Shown here: piece after piece, positions 48,678 through 58,442 of the stretch
Position numbering within the stretch: the first letter of the stretch is position 1
Layout: the number at the start of each line of letters is the position of its first letter
NCBI GenBank assembly: GCA_905221605.1
Contig: CAJNDS010002755.1
Span: forward strand, 1 to 64,000
Source: Symbiodinium natans
Lineage: Eukaryota; Sar; Dinophyceae; Suessiales; Symbiodiniaceae
Length of the DNA stretch: 64,000 nucleotides
Reading direction: 5' to 3'
Notes under the pieces: generated by a model
Told to the model about the DNA's origin: nothing
Databases searched by the model: none
What the model saw: the letters and a program-made list of their open reading frames with translations, nothing else
Program-made: the position numbers and the translations under genes

Positions 48678-49918
48678 AAATCACCGTATGCCCTTGATCT
48701 CTTCTTTGAAAAAAAAGTTTTCCAGCCGGCATGCATTATTTTATCCACCCAAATCATTTTGGTATGTGTTTTGCGCCTCCGAGCATTCCTGATTCCTGTC
48801 CAACAATCGCCTACATCCACTTTGGCAAAGTCGGCTTGACGCACCTCCTTTCCAAAAAGTTCTTGCTGGACCTTCCTTGCCGCGGCGTGCGAGCAGTGAG
48901 GAGCCCCCTGACTGAGGAGCTTCTCACGTCTGCCTTTGCTTCGGTGAAGGCAGGCGGAGTGGAAACTCCAAGTCCTTCTTCCTGGACGCGCCAGGGTACC
49001 ACCACGGCAACTTTCGACGTGTGCAAAAGTCACGTCCGCTTGTGCGTGGCCTGGCGGGTGCCCGTTTCTATTATGTTGATCACTTCCGCAAGAAAGCTGC
49101 CTGTGGGGGGTCGTTGTTCTTTAAAAAAAATTCTCCACGCTAGGAGCTTGCCTGTGGGTCAGAGTTGCTGTAGCGTCGCAATCTGGGGAGCGCAGGGGCT
49201 CGAAAAATGCAGATTTAGCGACACCAAAATTGTATGTTTTCATTCATCCTGGCAAAACATCGATTAATTCAGCTCGAATCCTTGTTGACTTTGGGTCAGT
49301 TTCCGTGGCTTTGCCTGAGCAAAACTGTTCCCCACCCAACAAGTGAGGACGGCAGGGAGGACAGCTTGCGACTGCGGCCAGGAAGGCTATATCTTGCGGG
49401 CAACTGTACCGAAAATGTTGCCTTATTAAACAACTCAGGGAGGCTTAGACAGGTAACTGTTCGGCCAGGGACGCTTGACGGGCAACTTATTAAGCAGGCT
49501 GGGGAGGCTCAGCAACTGTACCGAAATGTTGCTGTGCCGACATGTTGCATTGCTATGCAGGCGAGGGTCTCAGGCGGGCAACTGTACCGAAATGGTTCAC
49601 TACGCACTAGTCCGTTACGAATGTTCAGTTTTGGATTCCGTTGTGAACATACAAGGCCGCCCAGGTTGCACCGCACAACCCAATCTCAAAGCAACTGGGC
49701 AATAGTCACGATTTTAGCTGGGTGCTGGCTGGACACCAGGTTTGCGGAGGCGTCCATTGCGTTAACAAAAACATGATCTGAACCATGGAAGCTCAAAAGA
49801 TAGGAGCTTCCTCGCTCTGCACATTCCGGCATTCTGCCTGAGATTGCCTGAGACATCAAGGGAAGCATTGTGATGGCTCTGCAAGAGCCAAGTGCTTACT
49901 GGTTTCCTTTGTCTTCTT
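48678..49918. other. Interval between elements A and B
   Basis: Sequence to the right of the element A target site, originally continuous with 29,223. A plus-strand stretch at about 48,960-49,130 has coding-like composition (NSKSFFLDAPGYHHGNFRRV and ARFYYVDHFRKKAACGGSLF) and may be an exon remnant of unknown product. Near 49,395-49,595 the phrase GGCAACTGTACCGAAA(A)TG recurs three times with related filler. At 49,600-49,632 a ~30-bp match to the outer end of element C repeat B (ACTAGTCCGTTACGAATGTTCAG) is present. Confidence 0.5.
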
Positions 49919-50502
49919 TGTGAAATTCACCTGTAGTGTTTGTCCAGTTGGTGCCATGTGGTGTTTTACTGTACAGAGAGAAGCATGAGAGTTTTTCTGC
50001 TGCATGACGTGACATGAGCATGTTTGGTTTTGCCCGAAGTCCCTAAAGCATGTTTGGGTTGACTGCGACGCATGTCTTGTCTTGTTGGCATGGCCTAGGA
50101 TGAGTTTTGAGGCACTTGGAACTGCAGGAGAGCAGTAGTGAAGAAGTGCGTGTCAGAACTCTGAGGTTCTGTCTTGCTGCAACTCACTCCGTGTCCCCGC
50201 CACTTCGTTCGTTGCCGTTGGACGTGTAGAATGGGAGTAGGAGTGCAGAGTGAACTCTGAAGCTTCGCTGTTTTTGCTGTTCGGAAGTGACCTGAAGTCC
50301 CCGAGGTGTAGACCAAAGCAGTTGCATTGTTCTTTTGCTTTACCTCCTTTGTAGAACAAAGTTGAGATGGAATTCGTAGCTTTTTGGAGCCCTTAGCTCT
50401 TGGAGAGAGCTTGCTGCAAGAACTGAAGCTTGCTGAACACTTTGGTGTTTGGCTCAAGTGCGAAGTGAAAAAGAGACAGCTGCGCGAGCTCTGCTTTTCA
50501 CA
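49919..50502 (+). repeat. Element B 5' LTR
   Basis: 584 bp from TGTGAAATTCACC to CTTTTCACA. Its 3' third aligns with the element A LTR (GTTGAGATGGAATTC; CTGAACAC...TGGTGTTTGGCTCAAG). TTTGGCTCAAG at 50,448-50,458 equals the last 11 bases of the dinoflagellate spliced leader, in the same relative place as in element A. Confidence 0.85.
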
Positions 50503-50514
50503 TGGTAGCGGAGC
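50503..50514 (+). promoter_or_regulatory. Element B primer binding site
   Basis: TGGTAGCGGAGC, identical to element A, directly after the LTR end. Complementary to a tRNA 3' end ending in CCA; initiator-Met is the likely partner by analogy. Confidence 0.75.
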
Positions 50515-50556
50515 ACTGAGAGTGACTCCAGCGCCTGTGTTAAGTACCTCCACGCC

Positions 50557-53500
50557 ATGGCGACTCCAGAGCAAGGCGGAAGTGTGCATGGAAGCCCGCA
50601 GGGTTCTCCAGTGCACGTGCCTGTGACTGCTGAAGCAGTCCCTGTCCCTGACAACACTCCTGAGGAGGAAGCCTTGCTGTTTGGAACCGGTGAGACTCCG
50701 GTAGAACAACAGCCGAACCCCTTCACTGCCTTTGGAACTCAAGGAGTTCCTACCTCAACGCCAGCGACGAGTTCACAGCCAGTCACCGCTCCAGGTGGTG
50801 GTGCTGTTGGCGAAAGTTTGGTGGTTGAGATGCTGCGAGTAATGCAGCAGCAGCAGAGGCAGCAGGAAGCCATGATGGTCCAGTACAGGAAGCAGTTGGA
50901 ACAGAACCAACAGCTTGTGGCCACCATGCTTCGTCGCATGGACAGCGAAGAGAAGAGGAGGAGCGATGCCGAACTTGCAGCTGCTGAGGCTAAAGCCAAG
51001 GCGGAAGCCGCAGCGGCATCTGCACCGAGTGACCCGTTCCTCGCTGCGACTTCTTCCACAGGAGGTTCCCTTCCTTCTTCAAGCCCTAAGGATACTGGAA
51101 GTTCATCTGGTGGATACGTTTCCAACCGCGCCGACAAGTATCTTCCACAGTTGCCGGTTATAGCCCACCAAGAGATGGGTAGAGACCGCATGCGGGAGAT
51201 TGAAGCTTGGCACAGCTTCCTGGAGACGCTGAGTTCTTGGCTGGCTCTGCAGGACGAAGCCTACGTGAACGAGATTCGTCTCTGCGTCGGCGTCAAGGAC
51301 GAGATTCGACAGGACCTTTTGCCTCCTGACACTGCAGCTCGGTCGGCGAAGTTGTTTTACCTGCTGTCGCAAAGTTTGGCGAAGTGGGAGCGTGGTTTGG
51401 AGTTGCTTCGAGGCTGTAGCAAAAGGCAGAGCATGTCTGCTACTGGCTACGAGGCAGTTCGCACACTGCACCTCAACTACTCCATTGTGTCTCGAATGGA
51501 AGCCGTCTACGTGAGAGACGGTTGCATGAAGTTGCATGCCCAGTGTTCGGGGCTCAAGAAGCCCATGGACATCATCAGACACTTGGAGGACGAAATCGCC
51601 AAGGCGGAGATCAAGTTGAGCAACTTCCCCGAGCTCAAGCTCTCCGAAGCGGATCGCTGTTCCATCCTGCTGCAGGCCGTTTCACATCCGGCGAGACAGT
51701 ATGTGGCGCTGCACGGCAACGCCAACAGCTGGAGTGAGCTCACGAAGAGCCTCAAATACTTCGAAGAACAGCTGAGGATGTGCGACGTGCCGACTGCAGC
51801 AAACCGTGGAATGGACGGCAAGCTTTGCGACCATTGCGGCAAGCATGGTCATGTGGCAAAGGATTGTTGGGTCCGACAGCGTGAAGCTGGTGAAAAGGGC
51901 GGCAAAGGCGGCAAGGGCGGCCAAGGAGAGTCGAAGAGTGGAAAGGGCACTGGTGGCCCTAAAGGACAAAGGTCCCCCACTTCGAAGGGAGCGCCTCGCT
52001 CTCCAACGCCGGAAGGAAAGCCCAACTCCAAGGGAGAGAAGGGTGAAAAGGGAGAGAAAGGCAAGGATAAGGGCAAGAACAAGAAGAACCGCGCCCGGGC
52101 TATGGGAGAACCAGAGTCCGAGGCGGAAGCATTGCCTACACAGAGTGTGGTGGCGATGCGCTTTGCCCAACGAAGTCCTGCACTGAGCCTTTCTGAGTCG
52201 CATGAGCGTAGGGTAGGTTTTTCACTCGACAAACAACGTTTGGGACCTGTTAGCAATTCTTTGAATGCAGGGGATGTAGAGCGCATCTGCGCCAGCTTCC
52301 AGCTAGAACCGAGAGACGTCTGGTTAGTGGATTCTGGAGCCACGTGTCATGTGGTTTCCTCGGAACACCTCAGCGGATTCAGGGTGGTGAAGACTCATGA
52401 GAGAGAGGTCACTCTGTACAACGCTTCAGGGGGGAAGATCCCCGTGTCAGGCGTCGTCGACTTAGAGGTCGTCTTCGGTGATTGTAGCCTTCTTTTGACG
52501 GAGGTTCTCGTTGCGGAAGTTACGTTTAACGCCATTAGTCCCTGGGCGGCGGTGGAGAAAGGGTGGAGAACGTATCTCTACAAAACCGGGTCTAGGTTGT
52601 ACAAAGGCAAACGCAACGTGAAACTCGTATCCGCTAATCGGGCTTGGTGGGCGTTGAGCGGGGGTCGCCGCCAGAAAGCGGGGAAAGGTCGTTCTCCGCG
52701 CCAGCCTTCGGGCTCGGACATGGAAATAGACGCGATTACCTGCCTGCAGGACTCTGTTGTTAAGCCCCAGCCAGGACCGAGCATCCTCAAGAAAGCGACG
52801 ACAGGAGGAGAGAAGGCGGAGGTCGAGAAGCCACAAGGAAGAGATAGCGGTGATTGCCGGCACGCTTTGCTTGAGACTCCGTTTGCTTTCTTGTTGCGAG
52901 GGCTTAGAGCCGAAGTATCCCCGAAAGTGGTCCCTGAAGTTCCTCAAGAATGCACCGAGAACACCCCGATAGTGCCCGAGAACACCCTGAAAGTGCCCGA
53001 AATGCCCAAAGAAGTGCCCAAAGAACAGCCCAAACGAACCCCTCAACTCATTAGGAAGCCTGTTGAAAGGCCCGTGGCATGTTTTGCGGCATGTTTATTG
53101 GCATGTTTTGTGGCATGTTTACTGGCATGTGGTGCAGCATGTTTTTCGGCATGGTGTTTTGTGCATGAGGGTTTTATTTTAGAGAACGGCGTCTATACGC
53201 CATGCATTTTGGAAAGCGCTTTTTCGGCGCCCTCCCGTTTTGGACGGTTTGATCTCGAGACCGTGCCTGTTCCTGTAAGTGTTTTGAATGGGTGCGCATC
53301 TTGCAATGGGGCCTCTTGGGGGGCAATCCAGCGCTCCAAGGCGCTTTGCGGAGAGCCCGACGCCAGCCCGTTCTCCAACGGAAGAATTTTACCAAGAAGA
53401 GATGCGCGAGGCCGAGAATCAGGCCGAAGAGGTGGAGCGGATGGCAGCTGCAGAGGAGGAACAAAGAAGGGCTTTAAATGCCCCATTGGTTGCTCATGTT

Positions 53501-53650
53501 GCCACCGACGACGAGCCTCGGAGCGAGGAGCCACCGGTCGTCCTCGATGCTCTTCAAGTGGATCGTATGGTTCCAGACAACGAGGAAGAGGGCCTCGAGG
53601 AGGAGAGCGAATCGGATGCTTCTCCGTTGACGATGGAGGAACAGACGAAT
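50557..53650 (+). CDS. Element B Gag and protease
   Basis: Starts at ATG 50,557 (MATPEQGGSVHGSPQ). Gag: EEEALLFGTGETP near the start, a glutamine-rich helical part (MQQQQRQQEAMMVQYRKQ), a basic-rich middle matching element A (RMREIEAWHSFLETLSSWLA), zinc knuckle CDHCGKHGHVAKDC at 51,826-51,867 and a Gly/Lys/Glu-rich tail. Protease: WLVDSGATCHVV (GAT at 52,330). The frame then runs through a Pro/Glu/Val region and a CFAACLLACFVACLLACG stretch produced by GGCATGTTT repeats (53,080-53,160). A one-base change near 53,650 moves the true Pol frame, although this frame stays open to 53,772. Confidence 0.85.
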
Positions 53651-55100
53651 GTTGTGCGATGTCTCTGTCTCGGTGGAGGCGGGGACGGAACCTCCTCCAA
53701 GTTTCAAGCCCCTGGAAACCGAGTCCTGGGGTACTTGGACCGCTGGGCCGACTCGAAAAGAGTTATTCCTGAAGTGGGAGGCCGCTATCTATGCAGATGC
53801 TGGGCAATACGATGTGTGGGAAAGTCACCACAGGATGGGCGAACCCATCCCTTTGTGTCGGGACTGCCTAGGGCACCCGATCAATATGCTCAGCAAGGTG
53901 GCCCACGACCCCGACTACCTTCCCAAGTACTGCACCGGTGGGGCTTTGCCGGCAATGGACTTGGAGCCGGATCAGGTCGAGTGTGTCCCGGTTTGCCCTG
54001 GATACGTTTCGATGAATTCGTGCTCGTGGGCCCATGGAATTATACCCCCGGAACGGTGCTACATCCTCCAAGAGCCCAAAGATCTGGAAAGATACTTTGG
54101 TCCAAAACGCTTCGCGGAGGTAGAAATCCTCACGACAGAGCTCTTGGATGCCCATTACAAGATTTTGGACGAACTCAACGAGGCCGAAAGTCTTCGAGGA
54201 TTCGGTGTCACGGAGGGGATGGTGAGCAAGGCCCTCGAAGAGGTGTCTTCCTCACTTACCAGTGGTGCCTCATTCCACCCTCATGTTCGGCCGAATTCCA
54301 ATGTGCATACGCTCATTTACAAGTACCTACTTCGAGCAGCACGAGTGCTTCGTGTGCACAGCATTCACAGCCATCAGTACTACGACATCGAGGCTACCCT
54401 TTTGGCGCCACCAGATGGAGTACAAGGATGGCACGTGGATGTGTGTTGGGATCTTCTGGGTCGACAGCTTCGAAGCAGGGCCCTCGAGTTCCACAAGATG
54501 GCCGAAGATCGTCGAGCAAAGCGTGCTCAACGTCCAAAGGCGCGACCTGCGCCACCACCGATCGAAGAAGATTCTACCTCGGAAGAGGAAGAGGACGTCG
54601 ATTCGTCCATCCTCAAGGAATACACCGAGCTGGGGTGGTACGTGCAGAAGGTGCTCGAGGAGATTCGTGGTGGAAATTTGGCGCCATCTCCGAAGATCTA
54701 CTTGGAAGGCCAAATGGTGAATGCCCCCTCGACTTATGGAGGTTCACAGAGGCCGGCGGAACCACCTTCACCGGCAATGTTGCCGACGGAGCCGCCTTCA
54801 CCATCGGGAGTTTTGGCCCCAACGGAACCACCATCACCCGCGGAATCCATGGTGCCACCTCCTCCACCAGTTCCTCGGTTCAAAATGCCTCAAAGGCCTC
54901 CACGTCCTTTGAGCGGAGAAGGAAACTATTCGGTGTGGGATCTCCTAAACACACCTGTGGAGCCTCCATCGCCAATGTCCCCGGTGCCCACGGAGGTAGC
55001 GGATCGCGGCCGTTCCAGAAGCCCACGAAGGCTGCGACATTCGGATGTAGTAAGCGAGGCAAGGGCCGCTATAAGCGAGGCCGAAGCCGCTCTTCGCTAA
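53288..55100 (+). pseudogene. ORF X of element B, split by a one-base frame change
   Basis: The first part (53,288 to about 53,650) encodes MGAHLAMGPLGGQSS, TEEFYQEEMREAENQAEEVE and a long acidic run EEEGLEEESESDASP; the second (about 53,650-55,100, next frame) encodes ESWGTWTAGPTRKELFLKW, RYFGPKRFAEVEILTTELLD, IYKYLLRAARVLRVHSIHSH, a basic RRAKRAQRPKARPAPPP, an acidic Ser/Glu run and EPPSP repeats, ending EAEAALR before the stop. Region order matches ORF X of element A. The same indel also shifts Pol from the Gag frame, so before the indel Gag-Pol was in one frame with ORF X at +1, as in element A. Confidence 0.65.
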
Positions 55101-57190
55101 AAGCGAAAATGAGGCAATGCTCTTCCGTTGCGCCGCACCGTCGTTTTGCGCCCCGACAAGCAAAAAGAGAACCAGCTCGGAGACACGAGCAAGTAGGTGT
55201 TTGTTGTTGGCATGAAACTGTGACATGTTGTGGCTTGAGCTTGGCATGTTTGACTTGTCGTGGCATGGAAACATTTTGGCTTGGAAACATTAGCCTTGAG
55301 GCCCCAGAAGTTAAAAAGCATCTAGTGGTAGGACCCCTAGTAGAAATTGGAGGTTCAAAGCCCCGAGTAGAAAGAACCCCTTTCCGCCTTCACGCCAGGC
55401 GGTCCGCTAAAATTCCAGGATTGATCATCGACGTCGCGATGGTGTTCATCATCCTGATCTTCAGTGCCTTGGTTGGGGTCGGTGTTTCGGGTCTTTGGAA
55501 ATTGCTCGAAAAGGTTTGTCAGAGAGGCTCCAAGAGAGCACCTGAGATGAGTAGAATAAAGCCCCGAAAAGGAGGATGTTGGATTCGTATTCGCACCCGA
55601 AAATGCTTCAAGCGTGTTTGCGTAGAACAAATCTTGTTGGTTGGTAGAAAAAGCCCAAAAGCCCCAACTAAGGGAAAGCCCAAAACCTTAAAGTTGTTGG
55701 CTTGTTTGCGGCATGTTTGGCATGTTTTGGCATGTTGTCTTGATGTGGCATGCTTGGTGTTGAAGGGAAATGATGAGAGAGTGCCGGAAGGAGGCTTAAA
55801 GCAGCCAGTGACTGGGCATCTGCGGATGCTCAGAGGGCTGCCCCTTCCAAGAAGTGGCACATGCTCTGATCCCTTGATCTTGGATCGTGATGATGGTGAA
55901 CCGTCATTCTCTTTGAACCAACCGAATTGTTCCCCACAAAACTCGGAACAACCTCCTGAAACCCCAATTCCACAAGGAGAGGAGATTGAAGAAAGGATCC
56001 CTGTGCGAAGCCATACCCTCCAGGTACATCGCTCCAGAGGTCATTCTCCCTATGATGTGAACTGCGAAAGCTGCTCTAGCAAAGGCCAAGTCCCGGTCAG
56101 GAGACTGGAGCGGCAGCTCCAGAAGGAGAATCAAACCATTGGGGTCGATTTCTATTATTTTGGGAAACTGAGGGTTCTTCTTCTCGTACATGTTGCGTCC
56201 CGGTACTCAGTGTCTATCCCCGCCATGGAACTACACGACCCGAACGTGTTATTCAATATCGATCGGTTTATCCGCGAAATTGGATTGCACCAAAAGACCT
56301 TAACGTTTCGGTGCGACAACGAACAGGGTCTGATATCCATGTGCGAGAGGGTCGCGGCGCAGAGGCGCGAGAACCCTACGATGGTAGATGTTGTGCCAGG
56401 ATACCGTCCGCAGTCTAAAGGTGCTGTAGAAAGGCAGGTCTCTGCAATGAAGCAGGGATTTTGGTCGATATGGCTCGACCTAGAGGCGGAAGTAAAGCGT
56501 CGACGACCTGCTGAAGAAGGTGGTGCCGCTTGGCAGTTACCTTTAGGTGGAATGTTGTGGCAGACTTGTTTGCTGTATGCTGCACGCAGTGTCAACTTGT
56601 GGAACTTTGACAGCAACAACAGTACCACAGCAACAGACAGGTTGCACGAGGAAATAGTCCAAAGGACTAGGACGCTTCCCTTCGGTTGTTCTGCGCAGGC
56701 CAAAGTTGGCGGTTCCAAACGACATCTAGAAAAGTTCCGGGGAGCCAAGACGGTTCGAGTGAGCTATCTGGGCCCCGTCCATCCTAGAGGTGGAGGTGTG
56801 TATGGAACTGTCATTGGAGGAGATGGAGAGATTGAGGTCTTTCCAGCGTGTCGTGGGATCTTTGAACGGGACGAACCCACGTACGACAGCCCAACGTTGG
56901 AGCTGTTAGCTAAAGCTAATCCTCTTGTGCTTGATACGCAGGACCCCGAAAAGCCTTTGCTGTTTGAACCGCCTGCGGAACCCATTGTTCCAAAAGAAGA
57001 GGAAATCGAAGCCCCAGAGGACGAAGAAATGATCCCGGAATTTGTCCAGGACTACGAGCCCACGGAACTGGGCTCTGAGGGTCATGAGGGGGTAGCCGGG
57101 GGTGACCTCCCGGAGCCCGACATGGAGGACATGGAGATTGATTGGCTTATGGATCATCATCTTCAGAAGTTAGGTGAAGGACCTGACTGC
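53651..57190 (+). CDS. Element B Pol: spacer, TM-like segment and integrase
   Basis: Pol frame after the indel. Over ORF X it encodes low-complexity sequence. Then LIIDVAMVFIILIFSALVGV (55,424-55,483), a strongly hydrophobic segment, followed by basic sequence. Integrase: zinc-binding HRSRGHSPYDVNCESC at about 56,029, TIGVDFYYFGKLRVLLLVH (first D), TLTFRCDNEQGLIS (second D) and QSKGAVERQVSAMKQGFW (E). The GKDFE-like C-terminal region has PFGCSAQAKVGGSKRHLEKF and RTVRVSYLGPVHPRGGG in keeping with element A. An acidic linker DMEDMEIDWLMDHHLQKL precedes the next frame change at about 57,185. Confidence 0.82.
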
Positions 57191-58262
57191 CGCTGCTGGG
57201 AGCAGCCAAGCGGCGTCTTCCTTTGAGCTTAAGTTTGGAGGGAGTAGAAGTTGTTGTCAGGTCCCACAACAAGCCGTGTCAGAGACCTCTGGTGAGCGGT
57301 TATATCCCAAACTCCTCTACCTGTCCATAGTGCACATAGAGTTGATAGCTGTGTTTCTCCGACAACTAGTCGACGAGGAAAGATTGACGCTGGAGTATAT
57401 ACCGGGGAAACTCAACCCCGCAGATGCTCTAACGAAGTCTCCAGCTGCGGAGAATTTGGTCAGTCTTTGTGGGGCCGCTGGCCTCATTATCGAGCCAGAA
57501 TCGTGGTCGTCGATATCCGAAGAAAACGTCAAAGAAGTAAGAAATGAGCCCAATATCACTGAGGAAGTATCTTCGAACGCAGTAAGGTCCTCTCCGCTGG
57601 AGGTTCCCAGCTCCAGAACGACGAGCGACACTGTTCCCTTAGCGAGAGCTTGTGCTCTAGAGAAAGGCATAGCGTACTGCGGAGTGACTCGGGAAATCAA
57701 TCTTCTGAGTAGGAACATCTTTCTTGTCCTGAAAGAGGTCTTAAGAGTCCTGAAACAGGGAAAGGTCCGTGTCTTTGCGCCTTTGTCTACGCTTTGCAGC
57801 TCAGGCTGCCCCTTGAGGTACCTACGTTTTCGCAAGCGACGAGGTCTGGAACTTTGGCGGAAGACGATAAAGACCCACAAGAGTCACTGGAGACTAATAG
57901 GGAAGCTCTTTGGCCCCTATGCCTCGAACGAGGGTTTGCTGTTAACCCACGAATGGCCTGGGAGGTCCTCTTTGTGGAAGGAAACGGTATTTCTAGAAGT
58001 CTCTAAAGGCCTTGGTCTGACGCAAGGACGTCTAGTAGATAGGTGCTGCTTCGAGAAGAGAGAGAAGACTTGGAAGAGATGGTGGTTCGCTGCTAATAGT
58101 GCTGCCTGCGTTTGGGAGCTGTCTTTGTACGTTTGCGCAGGAAACCACGAACACTCGAAGAGTGCGTCTCTGAAGGAGTCTGGGACCTACCCGGAAGAGC
58201 TTGGAAAGGCTCTTGTCAGGATTGGAAAGAAGATCCTGAAGCAGGAGGAAAGAAAGGACTGA
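57174..58262 (+). CDS. Element B remnant: pre-RT linker joined to RNase H end and MTase-like domain
   Basis: In the third frame, SFELKFGGSRSCCQVPQQAV and SGERLYPKLLYLS (which in element A precede RT) run directly into IVHIELIAVFLRQLVDEERL and YIPGKLNPADALTKSP (which in A end RNase H). About 1.4 kb equivalent to 36.48-37.89 kb of element A is missing. The downstream domain is homologous to element A's MTase-like tail but has STLCSSGC where A has STPCSAGC, and a short linker in place of VVVELCC. Ends QEERKD at 58,262. Confidence 0.82.
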   Translation: MKDLTAAAGSSQAASSFELKFGGSRSCCQVPQQAVSETSGERLYPKLLYLSIVHIELIAVFLRQLVDEERLTLEYIPGKLNPADALTKSPAAENLVSLCGAAGLIIEPESWSSISEENVKEVRNEPNITEEVSSNAVRSSPLEVPSSRTTSDTVPLARACALEKGIAYCGVTREINLLSRNIFLVLKEVLRVLKQGKVRVFAPLSTLCSSGCPLRYLRFRKRRGLELWRKTIKTHKSHWRLIGKLFGPYASNEGLLLTHEWPGRSSLWKETVFLEVSKGLGLTQGRLVDRCCFEKREKTWKRWWFAANSAACVWELSLYVCAGNHEHSKSASLKESGTYPEELGKALVRIGKKILKQEERKD

Positions 58263-58442
58263 CAGGAACTACCCCAGGACCATCTGTGCATGAGGGGGTG
58301 TGAAAAATTCACCTTGGCTCAAGGTCTCGGCTCAACCCCGGTGGGGTGCACAGGTAGCAGAGCGGTAGCTGTGTGAACCAGCCTCGAGTCCCCTAACTGC
58401 TTTGGGTACCAGGCCTGTTTTTCCACAGCCTTCATTTGAGCC

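Larger units (their letters stand above)
49919..58312 (+). mobile_element. Element B: defective Ty1/copia-like retrotransposon (no RT, 3' LTR truncated)
   Basis: Related to element A in order and sequence: 5' LTR, identical PBS, Gag with zinc knuckle, protease, ORF X, TM-like segment, integrase, MTase-like tail and polypurine tract. It lacks the whole RT and most of RNase H, and only ~14 bp (TGTGAAAAATTCACC) of its 3' LTR remain before the tandem array. At least two frameshifts (about 53,650 and about 57,185) break the polyprotein. Nucleotide divergence from element A is large, so it belongs to a separate lineage or is older. Confidence 0.9.

Noticed and set aside
58355-58400. tRNA-like phrases (GGTAGCAGAGCGGTAGC and CCTCGAGTCCCC) at the start of array units
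   Set aside because: They resemble A and B boxes, but the spacing is far too short for a tRNA and no acceptor stem or anticodon arm can be drawn; unit 3 has lost them.
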